Shown here: in pieces, positions 17,866 to 26,796 of the stretch | Position numbering within the stretch: the first letter of the stretch is position 1 | How the letters are laid out: each line of letters starts with the position of its first letter | Origin: an actinobacterium acMicro-4 | GTDB lineage: Bacteria; Actinomycetota; Actinomycetes; Actinomycetales; Microbacteriaceae | Length of the DNA stretch: 64,000 bases | Assembly: GCA_000754445.1 (NCBI GenBank) | Contig: JNSD01000013.1 | Coordinates: 124,001 to 188,000, forward strand | Direction: 5' to 3' | Program-made: the position numbers and the translations under genes | Notes under the pieces: generated by a model | The model's input: only the letters and a program-made list of their open reading frames with translations | What the model was told of the DNA's origin: nothing | Database searches by the model: none

Positions 17866-18834
17866 TCACGGAATGAGAATGAGCTTGCCGGAGCTCTTGC
17901 GCGCTTCCAAGTCCTGGTGGGCTTGCGCCGCGTCAGCCAGCGGGTAGGAGCCACCGAGGGTCATAGTGAGATCTCCTGAGAGCATCGCCTCAAACACCTC
18001 ACTGGCTCGCCACTGCAGTTCCTCGCGAGTCTGGATGAAGTTCATGAGCGAGGGTCGAGTCAGTGACAACGAGCCCAAGGAATTCAAGATTTGTGGGTCA
18101 AACGCTCCCACTGGACCACTTGCTTGGCCAAACAGCACCATCATTCCGCGCGGTTTGAGGCTTCGCAAACTTCCGTCAAAGGTCGAGGCCCCAACACCGT
18201 CATAGACAACATCGACGCCGATTCCACCAGTCAGCTCCCGAACGCGGGGTATGAAGTCCTCTTGGTCGTAACGAATGACGTGGGCTGCGCCAGCCGCGCT
18301 GGCGGCTGCAGCTTTTGCTTCTGTCGAGACCGTGCCAATGACGGTGCCGCCTCGGGCGGAAATCATTTGGCACAGCAGTAGTCCCACACCACCGGCAGCA
18401 GCGTGGACAAGAGCGGTCGTGCCACGCTTTATCTCAAAGACGCTGGTGATCAAGTAATGGGCCGTGATGCCCTGCAGCATTGCCTGGGCCGCCTGGGTTG
18501 GTTCAATTCCGGAGGGAACACTGACGGCCTTAGAGGCGTCTAACGCCACAAACTCGGCATAACTGCCGAGCTGGCTGGTCCACGCGAGCGTGTCACCGAC
18601 TGCGAAGCCGGTGACCTCGGATCCCACCTCGAGCACCGTGCCGGCACCTTCAAGGCCTGGGGTGTAGGGGAGGGTCATGGCATAGATGCCAGAGCGTTGG
18701 TAGGTGTCGATGTAGTTGATACCGGCCGCCGCAACCCTTACCAACAGTTCAGAGGGCGTAATTTCAGGCTCAGGCACATCGGAATAGGCCAGTACCTCGG
18801 GGCCGCCGTGCTGGGACACAAGTACTGCCTTCAT
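17866..18834 (-). CDS. NADPH:quinone oxidoreductase (MDR superfamily)
   Basis: 322 residues from MKAVLVSQHGGPEVLAYSDV, with GGGAGGAA a few bases upstream. The frame runs on for 217 more codons upstream, across the Pho region and into the antisense of pstS, but that part has no coding character. The GroES-like domain (AAGINYIDTYQRSG, PYTPGLEGAG) and the NADPH-binding Rossmann domain (LVHAAAGGVGLLLCQMISAR) match QOR/zeta-crystallin. No structural or catalytic zinc ligands are seen. It is divergent from pstS. Confidence 0.9.
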   Translation of the reverse strand: MKAVLVSQHGGPEVLAYSDVPEPEITPSELLVRVAAAGINYIDTYQRSGIYAMTLPYTPGLEGAGTVLEVGSEVTGFAVGDTLAWTSQLGSYAEFVALDASKAVSVPSGIEPTQAAQAMLQGITAHYLITSVFEIKRGTTALVHAAAGGVGLLLCQMISARGGTVIGTVSTEAKAAAASAAGAAHVIRYDQEDFIPRVRELTGGIGVDVVYDGVGASTFDGSLRSLKPRGMMVLFGQASGPVGAFDPQILNSLGSLSLTRPSLMNFIQTREELQWRASEVFEAMLSGDLTMTLGGSYPLADAAQAHQDLEARKSSGKLILIP

Positions 18835-18893
18835 AAGATTCCTCCCGGTGATGTCGTGAGGCTCCAGACTAGGTGCTCGACCACTGGATGAGG

Positions 18894-18923
18894 GTTTGCC
18901 GGATTGTTTGCCTGACGTTAACC
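18894..18923 (+). promoter_or_regulatory. Pho-box-like triple direct repeat upstream of pstS
   Basis: GTTTGCC-N5-GTTTGCC-N4-GTTAACC: three 7-mers with 12- and 11-nt periodicity, matching the PHO box of Streptomyces PhoP (GTTCACC units every 11 nt). It lies about 90-120 nt upstream of the pstS start, the expected place for phosphate-starvation control. Confidence 0.65.
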
Positions 18924-18968
18924 ATGCGACTACTTGCTGTCTAGGTGCTCTGACAACCCTGGTGCCAG

Positions 18969-18984
18969 GACAGAAATTTCTGTC
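18969..18984. promoter_or_regulatory. Perfect 16-bp palindrome in the pstS leader
   Basis: GACAGAAATTTCTGTC is a perfect inverted repeat, 28 nt before the pstS start and just before its ribosome-binding site. It could be an operator for a dimeric repressor or a small RNA hairpin. It is distinct from the Pho-box repeats. Confidence 0.5.
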
Positions 18985-19012
18985 TACACCAAGCCCAAGA
19001 GGAGAAACACCA

Positions 19013-19999
19013 GTGAAGAAAAACTTCATTGCTTCGGCCGCTCTCGCAGCTGCCGGACTATTGGTTCTGTCTGCATGTGCAGGCGCAGCCGAAGAAGCTG
19101 AGGCACCCGCTGCCGAGGCACCCGCAGTCGAGGAAGCACCCGCGCTTTCCGGCACCATCTTGCTTGATGGCTCCAGCACCGTTGGCCCTTTCGCTGAGGC
19201 TGCTGCTGAGCTCTTCATGGCAGAAAACCCAGGCGTGAGCGTGACGGTTGGTATCTCCGGTACCGGTGGTGGCTTCGAGAAGTTCTGCAACGGTGAGACC
19301 GATGGCTCCAACGCATCGCGTGACATCAAGGATGAAGAAGCTGCTCTCTGTGCTGAAGCCGGCATCGAGTACACCCGTATCACCGTTGCTAACGACGCAC
19401 TCTCGGTCGTTGTCAACAAGGACAACCCCGTCGAGTGCATCTCGGTTGAGGCTCTGAACGCAATCTGGAACCTCGACTCCACCATCGCAACCTGGGGCGA
19501 GGTCCCCGGTGTTGAGGCTGGCGACTTGGCTGGCGAGGAACTCGTCCTCTACGGTCCTGGAACCGACTCTGGAACCTTTGACTTCTTCACTGAAGAAATC
19601 AATGGCGAGGGTGGCAACATCCGCACCGACTACAACAACATCGGTGAGGACGACAACCAGGCTGTTCAGGGTGTCTCTGGTGGCCTCGGCGCCATGGCAT
19701 TCATCCCCTTCTCCTTCTACCAGGAGTACTCCGACACCGTGAAGGCACTGGCAATCGACAGTGGTGCAGGCTGCAACGAGCCCACCATTGAGAACCTGCT
19801 TGCTGGTACCTACACCCCACTCGGTCGCTCGCTCTACAGCTTCCCTGCTGCTTCGGCACTCGGTCGCGAAGAGGTCGTTGCTTTCTACACCTTCATGGTG
19901 GAGCGCAACGAAGAGATCGCAGCAGCATCTGGTCTGGTCGCACTGACCGAAGACCAGAAGGCTGAGCAGCTCGCTGCTGTCGCAGCGCTTGCCGGCTAG
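19013..19999 (+). CDS. pstS: Phosphate ABC transporter, substrate-binding lipoprotein
   Basis: 328 residues from a GTG with a strong AGGAG site; the upstream open frame is the control region. The signal peptide MKKNFIASAALAAAGLLVLS ends at the lipobox Cys (LSAC). An Ala/Glu/Pro-rich tether (about 25-45) leads to the binding domain with GTILLDGSSTVGPF and GISGTGGGFEKF, the phosphate-contacting SST and SGTGGG loops, and GPGTDSGTFDFF. Captures phosphate outside the membrane for PstCAB. Confidence 0.95.
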   Translation: MKKNFIASAALAAAGLLVLSACAGAAEEAEAPAAEAPAVEEAPALSGTILLDGSSTVGPFAEAAAELFMAENPGVSVTVGISGTGGGFEKFCNGETDGSNASRDIKDEEAALCAEAGIEYTRITVANDALSVVVNKDNPVECISVEALNAIWNLDSTIATWGEVPGVEAGDLAGEELVLYGPGTDSGTFDFFTEEINGEGGNIRTDYNNIGEDDNQAVQGVSGGLGAMAFIPFSFYQEYSDTVKALAIDSGAGCNEPTIENLLAGTYTPLGRSLYSFPAASALGREEVVAFYTFMVERNEEIAAASGLVALTEDQKAEQLAAVAALAG

Positions 20000-20048
20000 G
20001 TAGTCTGTAACACACTGGGACGATGAAGAGATTGGGAGCAGTGAACTA

Positions 20049-20999
20049 ATGTCTTCATCTGTGGTGTCGGCGCGGAGTGGGGCTCGCAGAGTCTCGCTCC
20101 GCGCCGAGCACCCCCACTACGGAGAAAAGGTAATCCTCGCCTTCCTCTTCATCGCAGCGGTGGTTTCAGTCGCAGTGACAACCGCGATTGTGTTGGCTCT
20201 TCTCCAACCATTGCCAAGATTTTTCTCAGAGATTTCCATCGTTGAGTTCTTCACGGCGACAGAGTGGTCGCCCGGGTTCGCGAGGCCTCAGTACGGAGTG
20301 ATTCCCATTGTGGTGGGCACACTGATGGTGGTTGTCACCGCCCTTTTGGTCGCGATCCCGCTCGGCTTGCTCTCGGCTATTTACCTTTCGGAATACGCGC
20401 CGGAGCCCGTGCGCAAGACCATCAAGCCAGTCCTCGAAGTTCTCGAGGGAATCCCGACGGTCGCCACCGGCCTGTTCGCGTTCTTCTGGCTTCGACCGTT
20501 CCTCGAATACTTGACCCCCTGGTTGCCCTGGGGTGGCCTGTTCTCCACCGGTGTCGCTGGCATCGCGGTGGGATTGATTATCGTTCCCTTGATTTCTTCG
20601 GTCGCTGATGACGCTATGCGCTCAGTGCCGAGAGCCCTGCGCGAGGGCGCCTATGCCCTCGGCGCTGGAAAGATGCGCGTAGCACTTCTTGTGGTTGTTC
20701 CCGCCGCTTTCTCTGGAATCATTGCCGCTTTCGTCCTTGGCGCTTCGCGCGCGGTGGGTGAAACCATGATCGTGCTGTTGGTTGCTGGCGCTGGGTCGCC
20801 AGGCCTGAACTTCAACCCCTTCGAGGGGATTCAGACCATGACGGCCTACATCGCAAGTCGCGCCACCGGCGAGATCGCTGTGGGGTCGATCGTCTATGAC
20901 ACCATCTTTGCTGTTGGCGCTCTGCTCTTCACGATCACGCTTGCGATGAACATGTTGGCCATTCGGTTCGTGAACCGCTTCAGAGAGGTTTACGACTAA
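20049..20999 (+). CDS. pstC: Phosphate ABC transporter permease PstC
   Basis: 316 residues with six membrane helices; the permease-ATPase contact loop is near ALREGAYALGAGKMRVALLVVVP, broken here as GAYALGAGKMRVALL. GIPTVATGLFAFFWL precedes it. It starts 49 nt after pstS with GGGAG upstream, and the stop overlaps the pstA start (TAATG). It forms the channel with PstA. Confidence 0.95.
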   Translation: MSSSVVSARSGARRVSLRAEHPHYGEKVILAFLFIAAVVSVAVTTAIVLALLQPLPRFFSEISIVEFFTATEWSPGFARPQYGVIPIVVGTLMVVVTALLVAIPLGLLSAIYLSEYAPEPVRKTIKPVLEVLEGIPTVATGLFAFFWLRPFLEYLTPWLPWGGLFSTGVAGIAVGLIIVPLISSVADDAMRSVPRALREGAYALGAGKMRVALLVVVPAAFSGIIAAFVLGASRAVGETMIVLLVAGAGSPGLNFNPFEGIQTMTAYIASRATGEIAVGSIVYDTIFAVGALLFTITLAMNMLAIRFVNRFREVYD

Positions 21000-21940
21000 T
21001 GACTGATTCCTTCAACTCGATGCCAGCCCGCAGCCGCTTCGCGGCCGCTGGCGCAGGCCTGGTAGTTCAGAACCGCTTTGCCGCGACGGATAACAAGGGC
21101 AGGGTGTCCGGAGTACTGTTCCTGTCGGTGATGTTGCTGGCTCTCACCATCTCGATTGTGGCGATCATCGCGATTTTGGCGTGGGCCTTTGTCGAGGGTC
21201 GAACCAGGCTCGACCTGGACCTCATCTTCAATGGCCCCTCGACGGTCAACCGCGCCACTGCTGGCTTCAGCGTGGCTATCCAAGGGACCCTGCAGATTAT
21301 TGCTGGCGTGATTGCGATCATCATTCCCTTGGGCGCCGGAGCCGCCCTCTATCTGGAGCAGTTTGCTGATAAGACCAAATGGTGGAACCGCCTCATCGAG
21401 CTCAACATCCAAAACCTCGCCGGCGTGCCCTCAATCGTCTTTGGAATCCTGGGTCTCGCATTCTTTGTGCGAGGGCCGTTCAATCTGGGATTGGTCGCCG
21501 CTGCGGGTTCTGCGACCATTGCGCTGTTGGTCTTGCCAACAGTGATCCTTGCCTCGAGGGAGGCCATTAAGGCCGTTCCGTCGTCCATCTTGGAAGGCTC
21601 GCTCGCGCTTGGAGCGACCCGCTGGCAGGCCGTATGGCTCCAGGTACTGCCAGCGGCAGTGCCGGGCATGCTGACTGGTGTCATCCTCGCCGTTGCTCGC
21701 GCAATCGGCGAGGCAGCGCCCTTGCTGCTGGTGGGAGCGCTCACGTTTGTGACCTTCTCCCCCAACTTCTTTGAGGGTGGTTACTCGGCCCTCCCTGTGC
21801 TGATTTACCAGTACGCCGGTCGTCCGCAGGAAGAGTTCCAGATTTTGGCGGCTGCGGGCGTGCTGTTGATGTTGGTTGTGTTGTTTGTCATCAACTCATT
21901 CGCCATCTGGCTTCGTGCCCGGTATGAGAGAACGTGGTAG
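20999..21940 (+). CDS. pstA: Phosphate ABC transporter permease PstA
   Basis: 313 residues. A cytoplasmic N-terminus of about 38 residues comes before six membrane helices. The conserved [16 protein letters not shown] and the coupling-loop sequence [20 protein letters not shown] identify PstA. The start overlaps the pstC stop by one base, so the two subunits are made together. Confidence 0.95.
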   Translation: MTDSFNSMPARSRFAAAGAGLVVQNRFAATDNKGRVSGVLFLSVMLLALTISIVAIIAILAWAFVEGRTRLDLDLIFNGPSTVNRATAGFSVAIQGTLQIIAGVIAIIIPLGAGAALYLEQFADKTKWWNRLIELNIQNLAGVPSIVFGILGLAFFVRGPFNLGLVAAAGSATIALLVLPTVILASREAIKAVPSSILEGSLALGATRWQAVWLQVLPAAVPGMLTGVILAVARAIGEAAPLLLVGALTFVTFSPNFFEGGYSALPVLIYQYAGRPQEEFQILAAAGVLLMLVVLFVINSFAIWLRARYERTW

Positions 21941-21951
21941 GAGAGGCAATC

Positions 21952-22761
21952 ATGAACGTACCCATTGGAGAAGAAACAGTGCTCACCGAGGTCTTTACCT
22001 TAAAGGACGTCTCTGTCTACTACGGCGACAATCTGGCCGTGCAGAACGTGAATCTGCCCATCTATGAAAACGAGATCACCGCTCTGATTGGGCCCTCCGG
22101 CTGTGGCAAGTCTACGATTTTGCGCAGCCTCAACCGCATGAATGACTTGATCCCGGGCGCCACAGTGACCGGTGAGGTCCTCTACCACGGGCAGGATGTC
22201 TACGGCTCTGAGGTTGACCCGGTCCAGGTCCGAAAGACCGTCGGTATGGTCTTCCAGAAGCCAAACCCTTTCCCCAAGTCGATTTACGAGAACATCGCCT
22301 TTGGCCCGAAGACGCTTGGCGTCAAGGGCAACATGGACGACATCGTTGAGCAGGCTCTTCGCGGTGCCGCACTTTGGGATGAGGTCAAGGACCGTCTGAA
22401 AGACAACGCCTTTGGCATGTCCGGTGGCCAGCAGCAGCGTCTGTGTATTGCGCGGGCTATCGCTGTTCAGCCCGATGTCATCTTGATGGACGAGCCCTGC
22501 TCGGCCCTTGACCCGGTGTCAACCTTCAAGATCGAAGACTTGATGAACGAGCTCAAGAAGGACTACACGATTGTCATCGTGACCCACAACATGCAGCAAG
22601 CTGCGCGTGTTGCGGACCGGACAGCCTTCTTCACGGTGGCCTCCGATGACGCTGCGGGTAGCCGAATTGGTGTGCTGGTCGAGCACGACAAGACCGACAA
22701 AATCTTCTCGAGCCCTGCCAACCAGAAGACCCTTGACTACGTCACTGGCCGCTTCGGTTAG
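21952..22761 (+). CDS. pstB: Phosphate ABC transporter ATP-binding protein PstB
   Basis: 269 residues from [10 protein letters not shown], preceded by AGGAGAGG; an in-frame GTG 18 nt earlier overlaps pstA and is less likely. Walker [10 protein letters not shown] (about 46), the Q-loop [11 protein letters not shown], signature MSGGQQQR and Walker [14 protein letters not shown] are all intact. No phoU follows, so the regulatory partner must lie elsewhere or be absent. Confidence 0.95.
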   Translation: MNVPIGEETVLTEVFTLKDVSVYYGDNLAVQNVNLPIYENEITALIGPSGCGKSTILRSLNRMNDLIPGATVTGEVLYHGQDVYGSEVDPVQVRKTVGMVFQKPNPFPKSIYENIAFGPKTLGVKGNMDDIVEQALRGAALWDEVKDRLKDNAFGMSGGQQQRLCIARAIAVQPDVILMDEPCSALDPVSTFKIEDLMNELKKDYTIVIVTHNMQQAARVADRTAFFTVASDDAAGSRIGVLVEHDKTDKIFSSPANQKTLDYVTGRFG

Positions 22762-22774
22762 TGACCAGCCGGCG

Positions 22775-22780
22775 TAAGCT
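22775..22780 (+). promoter_or_regulatory. -10 element TAAGCT of kynU (leaderless geometry)
   Basis: TAAGCT ends 6 nt before the kynU GTG, only 14 nt past the pstB stop. It makes the kyn pair a separate transcription unit. Confidence 0.55.
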
Positions 22781-22786
22781 GGGCTG

Positions 22787-24100
22787 GTGGCTTACTCCTT
22801 CCCTGGCAACCCGACCGATCGCTCCACGGCTGAGGCTCTCGATGGTAAGGATCCTCTAGCGTCTTTCCGGGCAGAGTTTTTCCACGCGGATCCAGACCAG
22901 TGCTATCTGGATGGCAACTCTCTGGGTCGCCTTCCTCTGGCAACGATTGAGGCCGTCAATTCTTTTCTGACCAGCGAATGGGGCACGGAGTTGGTTGGGG
23001 GGTGGTCTCACTGGATTGACGAGGCCCAGGTGGCCGGCGACCTTCTCGCCAGAGCCACGCTTGGCACAGGACCCGGCCAAACACTGGTGTGTGACACCAC
23101 GTCGATGAATTTCTACCAACTGGCCCTCGCAGCGATTGCGGCGAGGCCTGGTCGGAAGACCATCATCATTGACTCTGCTAATTTCCCGACCGATCGCTAC
23201 ATCCTTGAGGGGATCGCAGCCCACCACGGTTTGAATTTGATCACACTCGACACTGATGGCAGTGGCGGTCCTGGCGCCGTCTCCGTGCCCGCCGAGCACG
23301 AGCGACTTACCGCCGACTTGCTTGCCCCCTTCCTCACGGACGACGTCGCATTGGTCACCCTGCAGGCCATCAACTACCGCTCGGGCGCTAGGCCAGAGCT
23401 TCGCGAGATTTCACGCGCCGTGAAGGCAGCGGCAGCATTCATGCTCTGGGATTGTTCGCATGCCGGTGGCGCCATCGATTTGGACTTCGATGGCAACGAG
23501 ATTGACTTAGCTGTTGGTTGCACCTACAAATACGGCAATTCGGGTCCTGGCTCACCGGCCTGGTTGTTTGTGCGGAAAGCCCTCCAGGCTGAGCTCCACG
23601 TTCCCATCCAGGGGTGGTTCGCTCAGAGGGATCAATTTGTGATGGGGCCGTGGTTTGAGAAATCTGGCGATATCCGTGGTTTTCAGGTGGCAAGCCCGTC
23701 CATCGTCGGCATTCGCGCGGTCCAGTGCAGCTATCAGATGATTGAACGGGCAGGGATTCGGGCGATTGAAGCGAAGGCGGCGCTTGGCACGCAGCTCATG
23801 ATCGCCCTGGTGGATGAGTGGTTGGTGCCCTTGGGTTTCGAACTCGGGACACCGCGTGAACCCAGGCATCGAGGCGGCCACATCATCATTACTCACCCCG
23901 ATGCAGCGCAGATTGCGCTGGCGCTGCGCAAAATTAAGAACGTTGTTCCCGATTACCGGGAACCCAGTGCCATCAGGCTCGCAATCTCGCCACTTGCCAC
24001 CTCCTACGGTGAAGTGTGGGATGGCTTTGATCGGCTGCGGGACTTGGTGGTCAGTGGCGACTACCGGAATGTTACGCCCGATGAGAGCCGTGTGACCTAA
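22787..24100 (+). CDS. kynU: Kynureninase
   Basis: 437 residues, PLP aminotransferase class V fold. It cleaves L-kynurenine to anthranilate and alanine. Diagnostic segments include DPDQCYLDGNSLGRLP near the N-terminus, MLWDCSHAGGAIDLDFDG (the PLP-Asp region) and the PLP-lysine stretch GCTYKYGNSGPGSPAWLFV. The stop overlaps the next ATG by one base, coupling it with the dioxygenase. Confidence 0.93.
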   Translation: MAYSFPGNPTDRSTAEALDGKDPLASFRAEFFHADPDQCYLDGNSLGRLPLATIEAVNSFLTSEWGTELVGGWSHWIDEAQVAGDLLARATLGTGPGQTLVCDTTSMNFYQLALAAIAARPGRKTIIIDSANFPTDRYILEGIAAHHGLNLITLDTDGSGGPGAVSVPAEHERLTADLLAPFLTDDVALVTLQAINYRSGARPELREISRAVKAAAAFMLWDCSHAGGAIDLDFDGNEIDLAVGCTYKYGNSGPGSPAWLFVRKALQAELHVPIQGWFAQRDQFVMGPWFEKSGDIRGFQVASPSIVGIRAVQCSYQMIERAGIRAIEAKAALGTQLMIALVDEWLVPLGFELGTPREPRHRGGHIIITHPDAAQIALALRKIKNVVPDYREPSAIRLAISPLATSYGEVWDGFDRLRDLVVSGDYRNVTPDESRVT

Positions 24101-24933
24101 TGACTGGCTCTCACGAGAAGGCCGTGACTTATACGAGCTATCTGAAAATTGAGGAACTGCTGTCCTTGCAGAAGCCTCTCTCTGATGGCCCCGAGCACGA
24201 CGAGCTGCTCTTCATTACCATTCACCAGGTCTATGAGCTGTGGTTCCAGCAAATACTCCATGAATTGGCCGCTCTTCAGCCTGCCCTGGAGATCGGCGAC
24301 ACACATCGCTCTCTTGCGCTCTTGGGGCGAGTACGCACCATCATGAAGATCTGCGTGGCACAGATTGATGTTCTGGAGACGATGACCCCTTTGCAGTTCC
24401 AGTCATTTCGCGCCCGTCTGTCTTCGGCGAGTGGGTTCCAGTCGGCGCAGTTCCGCGAGCTGGAGGCGGTCCTTGGGCGCCGTGACTATGCCGGTGAAAA
24501 CGCAGAGCACGGCAGTGGCATGAAAATGGCCGAGCACTTGGTCCCAGGCTCCCCTGCCCGCATTGCAGTGGAGGCAGCGATGTCGAGGCCGAGTGTGTGG
24601 GATTCGGCCCTTGCGTATTGCCACGCGCGCGGACACGCTATGCCAGAAGATGTGCGAAATCGCGACGTCACCGCCCCGTGGGAAGCCCGCGAGGACGTCC
24701 AGCAGGTGCTGGTTAACCTTCACCACACCGACCCCGAGTCCTCGCTGGTGTGTGAAGCGCTCGTGGATGTGGATGAGGGCTTAGGTGAGTGGCGTTATCG
24801 CCACGTGAAGATGGTTGAGCGCACTATTGGCCGCAAGAAGGGCACCGGCGGATCTGCCGGTGTCGCCTACCTGGCGAGCACGTTGTTCAACCCCTTCTTC
24901 CCGGACCTCTGGGACATCAGGGGTCAGTTGTAG
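24100..24933 (+). CDS. kynA: Tryptophan 2,3-dioxygenase
   Basis: 277 residues, the usual bacterial TDO length. A heme enzyme that oxidises L-tryptophan to N-formylkynurenine. YTSYLKIEELLSLQ and HDELLFITIHQVYELWFQQI are family signatures (the latter includes the active-site His), and WRYRHVKMVERTIG carries the axial heme histidine. It is transcribed with kynU, but the intervening enzyme, kynurenine formamidase, is not encoded next to them. Confidence 0.95.
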   Translation: MTGSHEKAVTYTSYLKIEELLSLQKPLSDGPEHDELLFITIHQVYELWFQQILHELAALQPALEIGDTHRSLALLGRVRTIMKICVAQIDVLETMTPLQFQSFRARLSSASGFQSAQFRELEAVLGRRDYAGENAEHGSGMKMAEHLVPGSPARIAVEAAMSRPSVWDSALAYCHARGHAMPEDVRNRDVTAPWEAREDVQQVLVNLHHTDPESSLVCEALVDVDEGLGEWRYRHVKMVERTIGRKKGTGGSAGVAYLASTLFNPFFPDLWDIRGQL

Positions 24934-24937
24934 TAAG

Positions 24938-24959
24938 GACACGACTTTGATTCCGTGTC
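24938..24959 (+). terminator. Hairpin after the kyn pair
   Basis: GACACG-N10-CGTGTC forms a 6-bp stem directly after the kynA stop. It is followed by TGATTG rather than a T run, so it is a moderate candidate only. Confidence 0.35.
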
Positions 24960-24994
24960 TGATTGACCACACGATGAGTTGCGGTGAGGACCAA

Positions 24995-25000
24995 TAACCT
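24995..25000 (+). promoter_or_regulatory. -10 element TAACCT of psuG (leaderless geometry)
   Basis: TAACCT-AGGGGT-GTG: a 6-nt gap to the start codon. Confidence 0.6.
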
Positions 25001-25006
25001 AGGGGT

Positions 25007-25915
25007 GTGAGCATTGTGAAGTTATCGCCCGAAGTTCAGGATGCGCTCGAGCATTCTCGCCCGGTTCTCGCACTGGAGTCCACCATCATCGCCCACGGTC
25101 TCCCTCGGCCCCAGAATCTTGAGGCGGCACAGCGCTGGGAGGCCCAGGTCAGGGCCGCTGGTGTCGTGCCAGCGACCGTAGCGGTGATTGACGGAGTCCC
25201 CACGGTGGGCCTGAGTGCTGCCGAGCTTGAGCGCATTGCTACCGAGGACATTCCGAAGGCCAGTGTTCGTGAGTTGCCCGTGCTGGTGGGTGCTGGGCGT
25301 TCCGGTGCCACCACGGTCGCCTCTACGGCGTATTTGGCCAGTCAGGCGGGGGTTCGCGTCTTTTCCACTGGTGGCCTCGGGGGCGTTCACCGTGGAGCCA
25401 GCGAGACTTTCGACGAATCAGCGGATTTATCTGTGCTCTCGGCCTCCCCCATCACGGTGGTCTCTGCCGGGGTGAAATCAATCCTTGATATCGGCGCAAC
25501 GCTCGAGCGGCTGGAAACCCTCAGTATCCCCGTTATTGGCTACAAGACCACCGTTTTCCCCGCATTCTGGCTGAGGGAGAGCCCCTATTCGCTGGAGTGG
25601 TCCCTCGACACAGCAGCCGGTATTGCAGCGGTGATGGCGGCCCGCGATGAGCTGGGGCTTCGTGCAGGGATCGTGGTCGCCAATCCCGTTCCCGCCCACC
25701 AACAGTGGGACCCCACTATTCACGACCGCTTATTGGCCCAGGCGCTTAATGACGCCGATCGGCAGGGCATTCGAGGCAATGACGTGACGCCGTTTCTGTT
25801 GGCTCATGTCTTGGAGAACTCTGATGGTGTGAGCCTTCGAGTCAATCTCGATCTCGTGACCAATAATGTGGCGGTTGGCTGCGAGATTGCGACCGCGTGG
25901 GCAGCGCGCCGATGA
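25007..25915 (+). CDS. psuG: Pseudouridine-5'-phosphate glycosidase
   Basis: 302 residues. Splits pseudouridine 5'-phosphate to uracil and ribose 5-phosphate. Conserved blocks: ALESTIIAHGLPRPQN near 24-39, STAYLASQAGVRVFSTGGLG, GVHRGASETFDESADL, and IPVIGYKTTVFPAFW with the catalytic-lysine region. The stop overlaps the start of a PfkB kinase (ATGA), the expected kinase partner, so pseudouridine salvage from RNA turnover is the likely pathway. Confidence 0.95.
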   Translation: MSIVKLSPEVQDALEHSRPVLALESTIIAHGLPRPQNLEAAQRWEAQVRAAGVVPATVAVIDGVPTVGLSAAELERIATEDIPKASVRELPVLVGAGRSGATTVASTAYLASQAGVRVFSTGGLGGVHRGASETFDESADLSVLSASPITVVSAGVKSILDIGATLERLETLSIPVIGYKTTVFPAFWLRESPYSLEWSLDTAAGIAAVMAARDELGLRAGIVVANPVPAHQQWDPTIHDRLLAQALNDADRQGIRGNDVTPFLLAHVLENSDGVSLRVNLDLVTNNVAVGCEIATAWAARR

Positions 25916-26796
25916 CTTACCCTGAGCGCGCCCTCGTTGTCGGTGATGTTATCGATGACGTCGTGGCCCGGGTGGAGATGCCGTTGCGCCCCAATACGGA
26001 TACGCCTGCGCGGATTCTTCGTGAGTCTGGTGGCTCTGCAGCCAATACCGCTGTCTGGTTGGCTGCCGAAGGGGTTGACGTCGACTTCGTGGGACGAGTC
26101 GGTCATGGTGATGCCGAGCGCTTCGATGCCGAGTTTGCTGCAGCGGGTGTGACCGCTCACCTCGAACACGACACCGAGTTCGCAACCGGGACCATCGTCA
26201 TTCTGGTCGAGGGAGCAATTCGTTCGATGCTCAGTGACCGCGGTGCGAACGTCGAGCTAGATCCCACCAGGATTCCGCTGGTGTTGCTGGAGTCAGCCAG
26301 GGTGGTTCACCTCACCGGCTACAGCATCTTCCACCACCACACGCCTGAAGTCATGTCTACCTTTATCGCCACCGCCCAGAGCGTGGGGTGCCAGGTGATG
26401 GTGGACGCATCGTCAGCAGGCTTTCTTCAGGACTTCGGCGTCGAACGCTTTGTGGAGCTCATTGCGGGAGCAGACATCCTCCGCTGTAACGAGGATGAAG
26501 CGGCCATTCTCTCGGGGGTGTCTGATGTTCCAGAGGCGCTCCGGTTGCTAGCCCTGCGTTTCCCCGTCGTCGTCGCGACCCTCGGCAGTGAGGGTGCTCT
26601 GGTGTGGGAAGACGGAGCGTTGACGGCGATCCCCGCGACACCAATCGAAGCGATGGTGGATCCGACTGGCGCGGGGGATTCCTTCAACGCCGGAATTCTC
26701 GCGGGGCTCGTCTCTGGGGCAACGGTGGTGCAGGCCGCGCAGAGGGCAGCAGAGATTTCGGCGAGATGCGTCACTCAGTTGGGCGCGAGGCCTTAA
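25912..26796 (+). CDS. psuK: PfkB-family carbohydrate kinase, probable pseudouridine kinase
   Basis: 294 residues from MTYPERALVVGDVIDDVVAR, the ATG overlapping the psuG stop. The ribokinase-fold signatures are RESGGSAANTAVWLAAEG near the N-terminus and DPTGAGDSFNAGILAGL with the catalytic Asp near 252. Coupling to psuG makes pseudouridine the most likely substrate; other nucleosides or sugars cannot be excluded. It overlaps the convergent photolyase gene by 26 nt. Confidence 0.82.
   Translation: MTYPERALVVGDVIDDVVARVEMPLRPNTDTPARILRESGGSAANTAVWLAAEGVDVDFVGRVGHGDAERFDAEFAAAGVTAHLEHDTEFATGTIVILVEGAIRSMLSDRGANVELDPTRIPLVLLESARVVHLTGYSIFHHHTPEVMSTFIATAQSVGCQVMVDASSAGFLQDFGVERFVELIAGADILRCNEDEAAILSGVSDVPEALRLLALRFPVVVATLGSEGALVWEDGALTAIPATPIEAMVDPTGAGDSFNAGILAGLVSGATVVQAAQRAAEISARCVTQLGARP

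Noticed and set aside
18835-19485. Upstream extension of the quinone oxidoreductase frame by more than 200 codons
   Set aside because: It runs antisense through the Pho box and pstS and has no homology-like sequence. The internal ATG has a strong ribosome-binding site and the family start.
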